Source: FEN-987 sp049521055 (lineage in GTDB: Archaea; Thermoproteota; Bathyarchaeia; 40CM-2-53-6). From it: a stretch of DNA of 40,233 nucleotides. Position 1 is the first letter of the stretch. The number at the start of each line of letters is the position of its first letter. The notes under the pieces are model-generated. The model was not told the origin of the DNA. It did not search any database and worked only from the letters and a program-made list of their open reading frames with translations. Of this stretch, positions 24,797 to 32,731 are shown one piece after another. Where the stretch lies: assembly GCA_049521055.1 (NCBI GenBank), contig JBEKPE010000005.1, positions 1 through 40,233 of the forward strand, given 5' to 3'. A program made the position numbers and the translations under genes.

Positions 24797-24940
24797 TCAG
24801 GATCCTTTTTCCAGCCAGTCTTTGACAGCCATTTCTATGGCAGCGCTTAGATCGCCTTTCTTGCCACCGAGTCTCTTCACAATCTCAATTCGTAGTCGCC
24901 GCTCAACCTCGTCTGGGAGTACAATGTAGAGCTTACCCAA
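24797..24940 (-). CDS. Ribbon-helix-helix (CopG-like) mini-protein
   Basis: 47 aa. From TTG 24940: GKLYIVLPDEVERRLRIEIV (DNA-contact strand and first helix), then KRLGGKKGDLSAAIEMAVKDWL (turn and second helix). The strand 'LYIVLPDEVE' and the 'GGKKGDLS-x-A' turn are classic for archaeal RHH regulators. The start lies 18 bases after the stop of the zinc-ribbon gene upstream, so the two are one operon. No toxin is adjacent; it may regulate this small divergent locus. Confidence 0.75.
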   Translation of the reverse strand: MGKLYIVLPDEVERRLRIEIVKRLGGKKGDLSAAIEMAVKDWLEKGS

Positions 24941-24957
24941 CTCTGGCCGTGCTCTTG

Positions 24958-25125
24958 TTACACATTTGTGGACATTATTCTCCCCGAACCGGTTTCAGCA
25001 ATCTTTCCAATAAGTTCAGGTAGGATTTGGTAGCCACATTTCCCACATTTCCACGCGCTGTCGTCAGAATACTCATGCTGACAATGAATTCTATCCGTCG
25101 ATTCCTTCATCGCAAGTCTTGCCAT
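24958..25125 (-). CDS. Zinc-ribbon-like mini-protein
   Basis: 55 aa from ATG 25125 (MARLAMKEST). CQHEYSDDSAWKCGKCGYQI has Cys-x-His and Cys-x2-Cys, a zinc ribbon-like set, followed by a helix (PELIGKIAETGSG). The open frame runs upstream to 25263 but that part is AT-rich promoter sequence (YIYICIWIF). It is followed 18 bases later by the RHH gene. A role in nucleic-acid binding is inferred. Confidence 0.65.
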   Translation of the reverse strand: MARLAMKESTDRIHCQHEYSDDSAWKCGKCGYQILPELIGKIAETGSGRIMSTNV

Positions 25126-25144
25126 GGTTCCAATCTTCTGATTG

Positions 25145-25180
25145 CGGAATATCCATATACATATGTATATATATGTGTTC
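25145..25180. promoter_or_regulatory. AT-rich divergent promoter with CATATA/TATATG repeats
   Basis: Between the zinc-ribbon gene (leftward) and the zinc-finger gene (rightward) lies a block of ATATCCATATACATATGTATATATATGTG type, including the palindrome CATATACATATGTATATG. It offers TATA boxes in both directions and a symmetric site where an RHH dimer could bind. Confidence 0.55.
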
Positions 25181-25233
25181 TCCCTAAACTCGTTGATTGT
25201 TAGGTTTATCTTTGCGAGCTGCGTTGTTTGACT

Positions 25234-25347
25234 ATGATGTCTAGGTTTGAGAAGGAAGGACAACGATTTGTGTGTGATAAGTGTGGTTTCGAAACGAACA
25301 GTTCAGAGATCTTCCCTTTACACAAAAAGAATTGCCCCAGAGTTTAG
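25234..25347 (+). CDS. Single C2HC zinc-finger mini-protein
   Basis: 37 aa. FVCDKCGFETNSSEIFPLHK then KNC: Cys-x2-Cys, about 14 residues, His-x4-Cys, a lone classic-type finger. ATG 25234 or 25237. It is divergent from the zinc-ribbon and RHH pair across a 108-bp promoter, and 13 bases upstream of the next gene. Single-finger archaeal proteins are often DNA-binding regulators. Confidence 0.65.
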   Translation: MMSRFEKEGQRFVCDKCGFETNSSEIFPLHKKNCPRV

Positions 25348-25360
25348 GTAAGTGGCGTTC

Positions 25361-25642
25361 ATGGTAAAGTCTGATCCTGTCGCTATTGAGAAATGGCTCA
25401 AAAACCGATACAAACTTCTCTTCTTGAGAGTTAACGAGAGAACCGACCATGCGTTTGCGATTGTAGATTTACCTGATTTGCCGCCGAATCTATTCGAACA
25501 CCCTTCTGATTGTAGACTCTCCCTGAGCACACCCCGTAAAGCCGAAAGTGATTTCATCAGAATGTCGGACTTCGACCAAGGTACAACCTTCTTCAATAGT
25601 AATGGTTGGGAGAAACGCCTACTAGAAATCACACGTAACTAA
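25361..25642 (+). CDS. Hypothetical protein following the zinc-finger gene
   Basis: 93 aa from ATG 25361, 13 bases after the zinc-finger stop, so probably co-transcribed. KSDPVAIEKWLKNRYKLLF, FAIVDLPDLPPNLFEHP and RMSDFDQGTTFFNSNGWEKRLL give an alpha-beta look. No family is recognised. GTG 25352 is an alternative start. Confidence 0.55.
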   Translation: MVKSDPVAIEKWLKNRYKLLFLRVNERTDHAFAIVDLPDLPPNLFEHPSDCRLSLSTPRKAESDFIRMSDFDQGTTFFNSNGWEKRLLEITRN

Positions 25643-25930
25643 GTCCTTGGAAATCGCTCTTGACGCACGCTGATAGAGGCTTCGCGACGATTGAAGTTCA
25701 AGGCAATTAGGTGACGGCTCAAATTCAGGTGCCCACACAATTAGTTCCCCCACACTAAGATGACGACGGTTGGAACGGAAGGCTGAGTGTCAGCCGCTTT
25801 TCGGGATCCGGGTTCTACGTTTGATTACTGCGTAGGCTAGTATCATCAGAATGGTTAGTAATCAAAATAATCCTCTAAGTCTTATGTTTCTCCAATACTT
25901 GTCAACTCTGATGCTGAGGTAGGATGCGCG
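25643..25930. other. Intergenic stretch
   Basis: No supported gene. On the minus strand a short peptide near 25800-25860 (LLTILMILAYAVIKRR-TRIPKSG) looks like the C-terminal membrane tail of a lost surface protein, but it has no upstream reading frame. A GAGGTAGGA ribosome-binding site precedes the next gene. Confidence 0.4.
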
Positions 25931-26422
25931 TTGGTAGACGACGTCATGCTAAGAGATGTCGAAGAAATTGACCTACCTATCTTTTTCGAATATGAGTCAG
26001 ACCCGACCGCGGTCTACATGGCCGCTTTCACAGCCAAGAACCCAGCGGATAGAGGTGCCTTCGACGCGCACTGGAAAAGGATTCTGGGTGACGAGACTAT
26101 AGTTAAGAGAACCATACTTTTCGATGGGCATGTAGTCGGTTCGGTCGCGAGCTTCATCGACCAAGAGTTTGGCAAACGAGAGGTAACCTATTGGATTGGG
26201 AGAGAATACTGGGGAAAAGGCATTGCCACCAAAGCACTTTCAAAGTTCTTGCGCGAGCTGAAAGTGAGCTCCATTTATGCACGAGCTTCAAAAGATAATG
26301 TTGCCTCCATCCGCGTCCTGGAAAAATGCGGGTTCAAAATTACCGGTCATGGGAAGGGTTTTGCAAATGCGCGCGGCAAAGAGATCGAAGAGGTTGTTCT
26401 GGAACACACAGCCAACGTATGA
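25931..26422 (+). CDS. GNAT acetyltransferase, RimJ/RimL type
   Basis: 163 aa: LRDVEEIDLPIFFEYESDP (N-terminal strand-helix), VVGSVASFIDQEFGKREVTYWIG, then REYWGKGIATKALSKFL (acetyl-CoA loop, W-G-K-G-I-A) and ARASKDNVASIRVLEKCGFKI (motif B). This is the RimJ/RimL/YjcK subgroup. TTG 25931 is chosen because GAGGT lies nine bases upstream; ATG 25946 is the alternative. The acceptor is unknown. Confidence 0.87.
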   Translation: MVDDVMLRDVEEIDLPIFFEYESDPTAVYMAAFTAKNPADRGAFDAHWKRILGDETIVKRTILFDGHVVGSVASFIDQEFGKREVTYWIGREYWGKGIATKALSKFLRELKVSSIYARASKDNVASIRVLEKCGFKITGHGKGFANARGKEIEEVVLEHTANV

Positions 26423-26756
26423 CAGGCACTATTGATGGCAGCTCGATCTCAAACCAACTAATGCACATTTGAGCCAGTATTTTTTTCACGATCCATCATA
26501 TTCCTTGTCGCGCCCATCATCAATGCGCTGCGGAATGAGCAAAAGGAGCAGGAACTAATGCCCGCGTTCGTGAAGAGGGGAACTATTATTGGACTGCTCT
26601 TGTTCGTCACTATCTCGCTATAGACATCGCTGGTGTAGGCTAACTAGACCAAATCGTCCAAAAGTGTGGCCGCGCCTCACTAGACCCCACACAAAACTAC
26701 CTGGTTCAAATTATCCATAAATAACGCGGATATTCATTGGTGGTCGATGGGATTTG
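26423..26756. other. Intergenic stretch with a possible decayed membrane protein
   Basis: One frame (about 26466-26623, +) reads IIFLVAPIINALRNEQKEQE and then GTIIGLLLFVTISL before a stop. It resembles a two-helix membrane protein, but it has no start codon ahead of it. I treat it as a remnant. Confidence 0.35.
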
Positions 26757-26903
26757 GTGGAAGAGAAAACCGCTCGAGAGTTGAAGAAACTGCTCAATGA
26801 TCTTGTGGATCACAGTTATGGTCATCACAAAGCTATCCATGGTCTCACGAAACGCATCGAAGAACTCGAACGCCGAATCAAAGCACTAGAACACAAACGA
26901 TGA
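26757..26903 (+). CDS. Coiled-coil mini-protein
   Basis: 48 aa from GTG 26757 (or TTG 26754): EEKTARELKKLLNDLVDH, then a His-rich turn (GHHKAIHG), then LTKRIEELERRIKALEHK with a clear heptad pattern. It looks like a helical hairpin that dimerises. No family is recognised. An overlapping ATG at 26747 opens only 17 codons. Confidence 0.5.
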   Translation: MEEKTARELKKLLNDLVDHSYGHHKAIHGLTKRIEELERRIKALEHKR

Positions 26904-27019
26904 ACGAACTAGTCGCATTTCCCCTAGTCCTCGTTTCTTTAGGAGGGTCTAATGTCACGCACCACTAGTCCCACGCACCTTCGAAGTTCTTTAAAGTCAG
27001 CATCAGCTCACACGTTTGC

Positions 27020-27442
27020 ATGATTACCAATAAAGGATCATCCAAAAAACCTACCATCTTCTATCTCGACGCGAGAAATCCAACCGGCATCAACTTAACG
27101 GGTTTAGCTCGGAAATTTAACTCTGAAAAAGGAGATACTGCTGCAACGGCTTTCGAGACGCTAAGAAAGTTATCCGAGAGGTTATGCACCGAATTGAATT
27201 CAAAGTATCAAAGGGTTAACAACGACGGAAAACCAGCCGCGATGACATTTGAGAACCTTTGCTGGGCGGCTAGCTTGATACTCTCAAGTTGGCTCGGTCT
27301 TACATTAGAATCCAAGTCCATAGTGCACGATGGAGAACCGCATCCTGACGAGGAACATCGTCTATACTTTGAGGTTATACCGAGTGTTCTAAACGCATTC
27401 AAACAGGGGATAGAACAGTCAATATCTGACAAAAGAAATTGA
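27020..27442 (+). CDS. Hypothetical protein
   Basis: 140 aa from ATG 27020. The N-terminus (PTIFYLDARNPTGINLTGLA) looks like a beta strand and turn. The remainder is helical (TAFETLRKLSERLCTELNSK, LCWAASLILSSWLGL, VIPSVLNAFKQGIEQSI). No signal peptide and no recognised motif. It stands alone on its strand. Confidence 0.6.
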   Translation: MITNKGSSKKPTIFYLDARNPTGINLTGLARKFNSEKGDTAATAFETLRKLSERLCTELNSKYQRVNNDGKPAAMTFENLCWAASLILSSWLGLTLESKSIVHDGEPHPDEEHRLYFEVIPSVLNAFKQGIEQSISDKRN

Positions 27443-27541
27443 GCCCCTTGTTACAGTTAGCCAACGGAAAGCCGTTAGTGCGCAAACCAGCAAGTTACTG
27501 TGGAAATCGACTTATGATGGCCAAACGATCTGCGAACTATC

Positions 27542-27724
27542 ATGGGTCGGGAAACGTTCGAAGTGTTAGCCGCGAATCTTGTTGCTAGATTAGGACAAAG
27601 GCATCAGTCAATCCGTGATTGGGAGTGTTTTCGTTATGATGCTCTGCCGGATGAAGTTGCTCCTCACAGAACCGCTTTCGAGCGAATGATCAGCAGAGAC
27701 CTCGCGATAACCGACACGAATTAG
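27542..27724 (+). CDS. Possible 60-residue protein
   Basis: ATG 27542: ETFEVLAANLVARLGQRHQS then RDWECFRYDALPDEVAPHRT. The composition is protein-like but there is no family match and no clear ribosome-binding site. It could be a fragment. Confidence 0.35.
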   Translation: MGRETFEVLAANLVARLGQRHQSIRDWECFRYDALPDEVAPHRTAFERMISRDLAITDTN

Positions 27725-27809
27725 TTGTGCGTACACCAGGTGCAGATCAACATCGCCGCGTAGAAGAAGCATAGATAACGCTATCTAGTAGCTCGTATAA
27801 CAACCTCGA

Positions 27810-28136
27810 TTGAGAAACTTGGTTAAACAACACGGGTTGGATCGGGTTGCCTATTACCTCGTCCTCATTGGCGGCATTCTATTGGTAGTCTTCACTCTCC
27901 TGGCACTTATCGGACATGCCATTTCACTGCCTTTCAGCGTCCCGCTGCTAGGAATGACATTTGGCTTCGCTTTCGTCCCCCTGATTCTGGGAATAGTGGC
28001 AATTATCCTAGCCAAACGTGTCTTTGAACCCCTGTGGGCTATTGTTCTGATCGTCGTTGGTTTTCTCGGCGGAGGCATTGGAGGTATCTTAGTGTTGTTG
28101 GGTGGCTTGCTGGGTCTGATACTTCACTTCATCTAG
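27810..28136 (+). CDS. Four-TM small membrane protein
   Basis: 108 aa from TTG 27810. After KQHGLDRVAYY there are four hydrophobic segments, the last being glycine-rich (VVGFLGGGIGGILVLLGGLLGL). It is similar in layout to DUF4064/superinfection-immunity-like membrane proteins, but no specific family is claimed. It is monocistronic, about 220 bases upstream of uL3. Confidence 0.6.
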   Translation: MRNLVKQHGLDRVAYYLVLIGGILLVVFTLLALIGHAISLPFSVPLLGMTFGFAFVPLILGIVAIILAKRVFEPLWAIVLIVVGFLGGGIGGILVLLGGLLGLILHFI

Positions 28137-28356
28137 AAAGCAGCCTCAATGTGTGGGTACCCCCAGACAGAGTTCCGTTTGTGCGTCCTTCCTTCGACTT
28201 GTAGCCTTCGCTAGATGCAATCGTTTCCAAGTTCGGGGCATGGTCACAAGGCCCCAGTTGATGGTCTTGCCATCTTGAGTAGTCGTGGCACACGCAAAGT
28301 ATTTTAGAGCTGGTACCGAAAGCGGTCGAAGTTACCGCTTTAGATTGGTGTCTTGA

Positions 28357-29361
28357 ATGGGCCATAGGAAAATTCATGGTCCGAAACGCGGCTCCTTAGC
28401 CTACCTACCTAGAGGGCGTGCTTCACGGTGGGTTGGCAGGATTAGGAATTGGCCCGAAGTTGAGGAGGGGCCGAGGTTGCTTGCGTTTGCTGGATTCAAG
28501 GCGGGCATGACCTACGCTCTCGCCGTTGACACCCGTCAAGGATCGCTTACTTTCGGAAAGGAAGTCGTCATCCCCCTAACCACCCTAGAGGCTCCACCAA
28601 TGTTGGCTTGCGCGCTGAGGGCCTACACCAAACATTACAAAGGGTTGCAGACCTTTGGCGAGGCTTGGATGGAGAAGCTACCCAAGGACTTTGAACGAGT
28701 CATTTCCGTTCCTGAGAAATTCTCAACCGAAGACGGGTTGAAGAAGATTGAAGGCGGCTTGGAAAAGATTGAGGACCTGCGCCTACTCATGGCGACTCAG
28801 CCGCGCCTCGCAAAGCACGGAATCAAAGCACCCCAAATGATGGAGGTGAGAATCGGAGGAGGGTCGATTAAGGATCGATTCGAGTATGGAAAGAAAATGG
28901 TCGGCCAAGAAATCAAAGTCTCTGACTTCATCAAGGAAGGGCAAGCCGTTGACGCGATTGGCATAACGAAGGGTAAGGGTATTCAAGGCCCCGTTAAGAG
29001 ATGGGGGATTAGACGTAAGATTCACAAGGCTCGAAAAACCGTCCGCCAAGTTGGATCAATTGGTGGGTGGACACCGCACTACGTCATGTACTCGGTCCCA
29101 CGTGCTGGGCAGATGGGTTTCCACCAGAGAACTGAATACAATAAAATTGTAATGAAAGTCGGCAACAACGGTAGCGAAATCACGCCGAAGGGTGGATTCC
29201 TAAGGTACGGCATAGTCAATTCAGATTACGTTGCACTCAAAGGAAGCGTGCCGGGAACGAGAAATAGACTGATCGTGATACGATTGGCAATGCGACCGCC
29301 TCCCGAATCGAAGCCAACGAAACTTGATTACCTAAGCATCGGATCAATACAAGGCGACTGA
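28357..29361 (+). CDS. rpl3: Large ribosomal subunit protein uL3
   Basis: 334 aa, archaeal/eukaryal length. Start MGHRKIHGPKRGSLAYLPR, then AFAGFKAGMTYALAVD. The central tip loop carries GITKGKGIQGPVKRWGI and GSIGGWTPHYVMYSVPRAGQMGFHQRTEYNK, where the 'W' finger reaches towards the peptidyl-transferase centre. It is a core assembly protein of the 50S subunit. In most archaea uL3 heads an operon with uL4, uL23 and uL2. Here the next gene is convergent and begins its stop six bases away, so uL3 is on its own transcript. Confidence 0.97.
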   Translation: MGHRKIHGPKRGSLAYLPRGRASRWVGRIRNWPEVEEGPRLLAFAGFKAGMTYALAVDTRQGSLTFGKEVVIPLTTLEAPPMLACALRAYTKHYKGLQTFGEAWMEKLPKDFERVISVPEKFSTEDGLKKIEGGLEKIEDLRLLMATQPRLAKHGIKAPQMMEVRIGGGSIKDRFEYGKKMVGQEIKVSDFIKEGQAVDAIGITKGKGIQGPVKRWGIRRKIHKARKTVRQVGSIGGWTPHYVMYSVPRAGQMGFHQRTEYNKIVMKVGNNGSEITPKGGFLRYGIVNSDYVALKGSVPGTRNRLIVIRLAMRPPPESKPTKLDYLSIGSIQGD

Positions 29362-29367
29362 GCGAAC

Positions 29368-30588
29368 TCATCGCCATCGCCCCCAAGCCTCCCTAACGAA
29401 TCTCCTACTCCCCTTGGGCAGAGAATAGACCGCAGTTGCGCGCGCCAGAATCGATGGCCCAGATGCAGCCATCCTTTCCTTCAGTAAAGCTTCCCAAGGC
29501 TCAAGCTCGTTCGCCATCAACTTCAGCAGCTCGGCCGCGTCTGGTTTAGAACCCAGAAAAGATTCTCGTTTCTTAAGGTCGAGGACAATATCCGCCGCTT
29601 CCTCGGTTATGTCCAGATTCTTAACCAACCAATCCTTCAGCGCAGTTAGGGTTTCCAGTCCTGTTCCTCGCGAGAATAATACAGCCAACTTGATTCTTGC
29701 CGGCAATAGATCCCAAGCGTATTCGGCTTGGTATTCTAAGTCCAGATCGAGTCCTTTCTCTAAATTCCCCTCTGAGAAGATCAAGGGCAGGGGAGGGAGC
29801 GGTTCCATACTACCCACAGGCAGGTCCACCTTCAGCCGATTGTGCGGGCATTTCTTCCGACACTCTGTCTCTGGCACTTGCCCGTTGAACCCAAGTTCCT
29901 TTGCCTTCCACACCTCTTTGATAATGGACTGGGTTGGAACGTATTTCTCCTTCACAACCGAGAACGTGGCGAGCCTAGGGTATACGAGGATTGTTTCGGC
30001 GGCACCTTTTATGAGGCGAGTAGAAAATTTTGGCGACTCACCTTCGAGTCTCTCTCTAAGAAGGTAGACGCCGAACTGTTCGGCTATGCCGTTGTAGAAC
30101 ATTGCTTGGAATTTGTAGGCTGGAGTTGTCTTCGCGGAATCCTTCGCTTCAACGATTATGGGTGTGCCGTTTCGTTCCGTGAGGCCGATGAAATCTGGCC
30201 GCGCAGTTCCAGCAAGGTCGGGGTGTCGGCCCTCTCCTCTACCAACGATAGTAACTGATTCGTAAGCGCCCTTGAGGCTCTTGCGAATCTCATCCATCCC
30301 CTCTACCGATTGGGCGGCGATTTGTGCAAGGTACTCGTTAACCCTAATCTCAGGGATTGAGTGGGTAATTTGTTTCAAAACTTCGTGTTTCGGGATTCCT
30401 TGAAGGCTCAGCTTGACTGCGGCTTCACCGATCTTTCCTATGGTTGCGGGCTCCGATATCCTCCGTTCTTGAATTTCCCTTGCCTCGCGGCTAATTCTGA
30501 CGGCCCTGTAGGCCTTGATGGCCACGATCTTCGGGCATCTACGATAATCGTAAAGATCCTCACGGGAAACGGTGAAGATTGAAGTCAA
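29368..30588 (-). CDS. PD-(D/E)XK nuclease, Cas4/RecB-like
   Basis: 406 aa. N-terminal SREDLYDYRRCPKIVAIKAY with a Cas4/AddB-like first Cys, then IGKIGEAAVKLSLQG (the motif-1 helix, with Glu for the usual His). The catalytic core is ARPDFIGL then PIIVEAKDS (D...E-x-K), followed by YKFQAMFYNGIAEQFG, the Gln helix. Later ETECRKKCPH gives two more Cys. Only three cluster-type Cys are visible, where Cas4 has four, so an iron-sulfur cluster may be absent or use another ligand. The C-terminal 140 residues (LPARIKLAVLF, TEEAADIVLDLKKRE) have an HhH-like or helical look. There are no CRISPR genes nearby. It is convergent with uL3. A DNA-repair role is likely. Confidence 0.8.
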   Translation of the reverse strand: MTSIFTVSREDLYDYRRCPKIVAIKAYRAVRISREAREIQERRISEPATIGKIGEAAVKLSLQGIPKHEVLKQITHSIPEIRVNEYLAQIAAQSVEGMDEIRKSLKGAYESVTIVGRGEGRHPDLAGTARPDFIGLTERNGTPIIVEAKDSAKTTPAYKFQAMFYNGIAEQFGVYLLRERLEGESPKFSTRLIKGAAETILVYPRLATFSVVKEKYVPTQSIIKEVWKAKELGFNGQVPETECRKKCPHNRLKVDLPVGSMEPLPPLPLIFSEGNLEKGLDLDLEYQAEYAWDLLPARIKLAVLFSRGTGLETLTALKDWLVKNLDITEEAADIVLDLKKRESFLGSKPDAAELLKLMANELEPWEALLKERMAASGPSILARATAVYSLPKGSRRFVREAWGRWR

Positions 30589-30659
30589 CGACTGGGTTCT
30601 AGCTTAGTTTTCGACTGCTTAAGGATTGGAGGTTTGAATGTTTGGTCGATCCTCATTCT

Positions 30660-31133
30660 TTATTCGGGCGGATAGATCCGTTTTCCGGTCTTCCTGTCCA
30701 CAATAGTAATCGCCTGGGTGGGGCAGGACTGCGCGGCCATGACGAGGTTGTCAAAGTCCTTACCTCCGGCCTCATCCAGAACATCCAGCTTGGCTCTGCT
30801 TTGAAATACTCCCTTGCCTGGTCGCTCGTCGAGTCGGAAGACGTCCGGGGAAACTATTACGCAGCTACCGAAACCTAGACATTTGTCAGGGTCCACATTG
30901 ACCTTCAACTCACCTTCCCCTTCCTCCGCCTCCGCTCGACGTTCCGAAGGCATCTTTACCCCCAATCCATCGAAAATCCGAACCAACGCGTTGTTAATGC
31001 CAATCTTCACAATCTTGCCATCCTTTGCGAATGAAACCGTTACGTCTTCATCCACAACCTTGGATGAGGCGTCCTTGTCGTCTTGAATTACTAGCTGCAG
31101 TTGGTCGGTTTTCTTATCGTATATCATTCTCAT
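30660..31133 (-). CDS. DUF2283-ferredoxin fusion protein
   Basis: 157 aa. Residues 1-55 (MRMIYDKKTDQLQLVIQDD, VDEDVTVSFAKDGKIVKIGI) match the DUF2283 pattern. Residues 73-150 are a small ferredoxin: VNVDPDKCLGFGSCVIVSPDVF and AAQSCPTQAITIVD. The visible cluster Cys are C-x5-C and SCP, three in all, as in [3Fe-4S] P450-type ferredoxins. It is an electron carrier, likely for one of the flavin enzymes beside it: it is divergent (38 bp) from the GlcD-like oxidase at 31172. A fusion of these two domains is unusual. Confidence 0.82.
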   Translation of the reverse strand: MRMIYDKKTDQLQLVIQDDKDASSKVVDEDVTVSFAKDGKIVKIGINNALVRIFDGLGVKMPSERRAEAEEGEGELKVNVDPDKCLGFGSCVIVSPDVFRLDERPGKGVFQSRAKLDVLDEAGGKDFDNLVMAAQSCPTQAITIVDRKTGKRIYPPE

Positions 31134-31171
31134 GACATTGAACCTAGAGTCATCGCTGCTTCCGAAGTAGT

Positions 31172-32644
31172 ATGCCTTTCGCTATAGGGTCAGGGATGAC
31201 AAAAACAAGTTTTAGTGACATCCGCGCCACACCCAAACTGAGTAGGCTTACTCCGTTGAGTGAAAACAGGAAACTCAGAAAGGGTCTCGAAAACGTGTTA
31301 TCGCCTGAACGAGTAATAGTTCATGGAAAGATCCCCGTCAAGTATCGATTTGATGCATTGAGACCTTACCGACCATACCCCAAGCTCAGGAAGGGCGGCT
31401 ACATCCCGACAATCCTGGTAAGGCCTGAGAACGATGCGGAAGTGTCGGGCCTGGTTCGAGTTGCACGACGATATCACACCCCAGTTGTAACTTACGGCGG
31501 TGGGACGGGGTTGATGGGTGCCGCCATAGCCGCCCACGGAGGAATCATGGTTGACACTAGTAGAATGAATCGGATCGAGGAGATCTCGGGCGAGGACATG
31601 ATGCTTCGGACGGAGGCGGGCGTTGTTTTGGAGGAAGCTTATGCCAAGCTTGATCAAGAGCAACTTTTGTTTGCGCATGACCCATGGACGAGGCCGATCG
31701 CCACGATCGGCGGGGCAATCTCAACGAACAGCCTCGGATACATCGGCGCGAAATACGGAAGCATCGGGACACAGTTGTTAGGCATTGAAGCTGTGCTCCC
31801 CAACGGGCAGTTACTCAGAACACGTCCCGCCCAATTCTCATCGACCGGTTTCGATTTGAGACGGCTGTTCATTGGTACAGAAGGGCTCTTTGGGATAGTT
31901 ACACGTGCAGTCGTGCGTGCATTTCCTAAACCGGAGGCGAGGAAGTTGGTGAGTTACGGATTCTCTGATTTCGAAAAGGCCCACCGAGCCATTAGCCTCA
32001 TGCGCCGAAACGATGTTAGACCCAGCATGATCGATTACGGGGAAGAACCCGGTTCGAAGGAAGAGAGCCAGCTCAACCTGGCGTTTGACGGACTTGAGAA
32101 GGAGGTCTCGGCTCAAGCCGAGCAAGCCGAACGAGCAATATCGGAATGCCGTGGAAGTAAGCTTGACGCTGCGGAGGCCCGCGAGTTCTGGGAGCATCGT
32201 CACGACATTGCGCTAATGTATAGCCGTAGAATTTCCAACGCGGCCTCAGAAGAGGAACCTCGAACGAAGTATGATTACATACACGTCTCATTGCCAGCCT
32301 CAAGGATCATAGCATTTCGCACCGCACTACTGAGGCTGAGTAGGGAGGGAGGGGTGAATGTTCTTGAGGTGGGGTTGTGGCAGGGCCCAGAACTCCTCTC
32401 TCTAGTTCTCTCTTCACGGGCTTCAAACCCGAAGATGGCTTCAAGGAAGCTGTGGCGCACATCAAACCTCATCATCCGTCACGCTCAAGATTTGGGCGGC
32501 GCAATGGAATTCTGTCATGGGGTTGGTATGAAGCTCGCCCATTTGATGGAGCGTGAACATGGGGTAGGGTTGGAGGTTATGCGGCAACTGAAAAGAGCCG
32601 TAGACCCGCATGGAATAATGAATCCTGGAAAAGAGTCGCTATAG
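31172..32644 (+). CDS. FAD-binding oxidase, GlcD/D-lactate dehydrogenase type
   Basis: 490 aa. FAD-binding PCMH domain with RPENDAEVSGLVRVARRY, VVTYGGGTGLMGAAIAAHGG, PIATIGGAISTNSLGYIGAKYG and FIGTEGLFGIVTRAVVRAFP. The C-terminal FAD-linked oxidase domain ends EFCHGVGMKLAHLMEREHGVGL and DPHGIMNPGKE. It oxidises a D-2-hydroxyacid such as D-lactate or glycolate. ATG 31172 or ATG 31196. It sits beside the ferredoxin-like fusion and a DAO-type oxidase, suggesting a small hydroxyacid-oxidation cluster. No iron-sulfur GlcF subunit is seen. Confidence 0.92.
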   Translation: MPFAIGSGMTKTSFSDIRATPKLSRLTPLSENRKLRKGLENVLSPERVIVHGKIPVKYRFDALRPYRPYPKLRKGGYIPTILVRPENDAEVSGLVRVARRYHTPVVTYGGGTGLMGAAIAAHGGIMVDTSRMNRIEEISGEDMMLRTEAGVVLEEAYAKLDQEQLLFAHDPWTRPIATIGGAISTNSLGYIGAKYGSIGTQLLGIEAVLPNGQLLRTRPAQFSSTGFDLRRLFIGTEGLFGIVTRAVVRAFPKPEARKLVSYGFSDFEKAHRAISLMRRNDVRPSMIDYGEEPGSKEESQLNLAFDGLEKEVSAQAEQAERAISECRGSKLDAAEAREFWEHRHDIALMYSRRISNAASEEEPRTKYDYIHVSLPASRIIAFRTALLRLSREGGVNVLEVGLWQGPELLSLVLSSRASNPKMASRKLWRTSNLIIRHAQDLGGAMEFCHGVGMKLAHLMEREHGVGLEVMRQLKRAVDPHGIMNPGKESL

Positions 32645-32731
32645 CCTTGCAATCTAAACTAGGTTGGGCAAAGCCGCAAATAGCTGAAAGTGCCCGCACT
32701 CTGTGCACTCTCGTGTGGTTGGGGTGAAGTT

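Noticed and set aside
24738..24929. Plus-strand 63-codon Ser/Arg-rich frame
   Set aside because: It is antisense to the RHH gene and has no protein-like motif.
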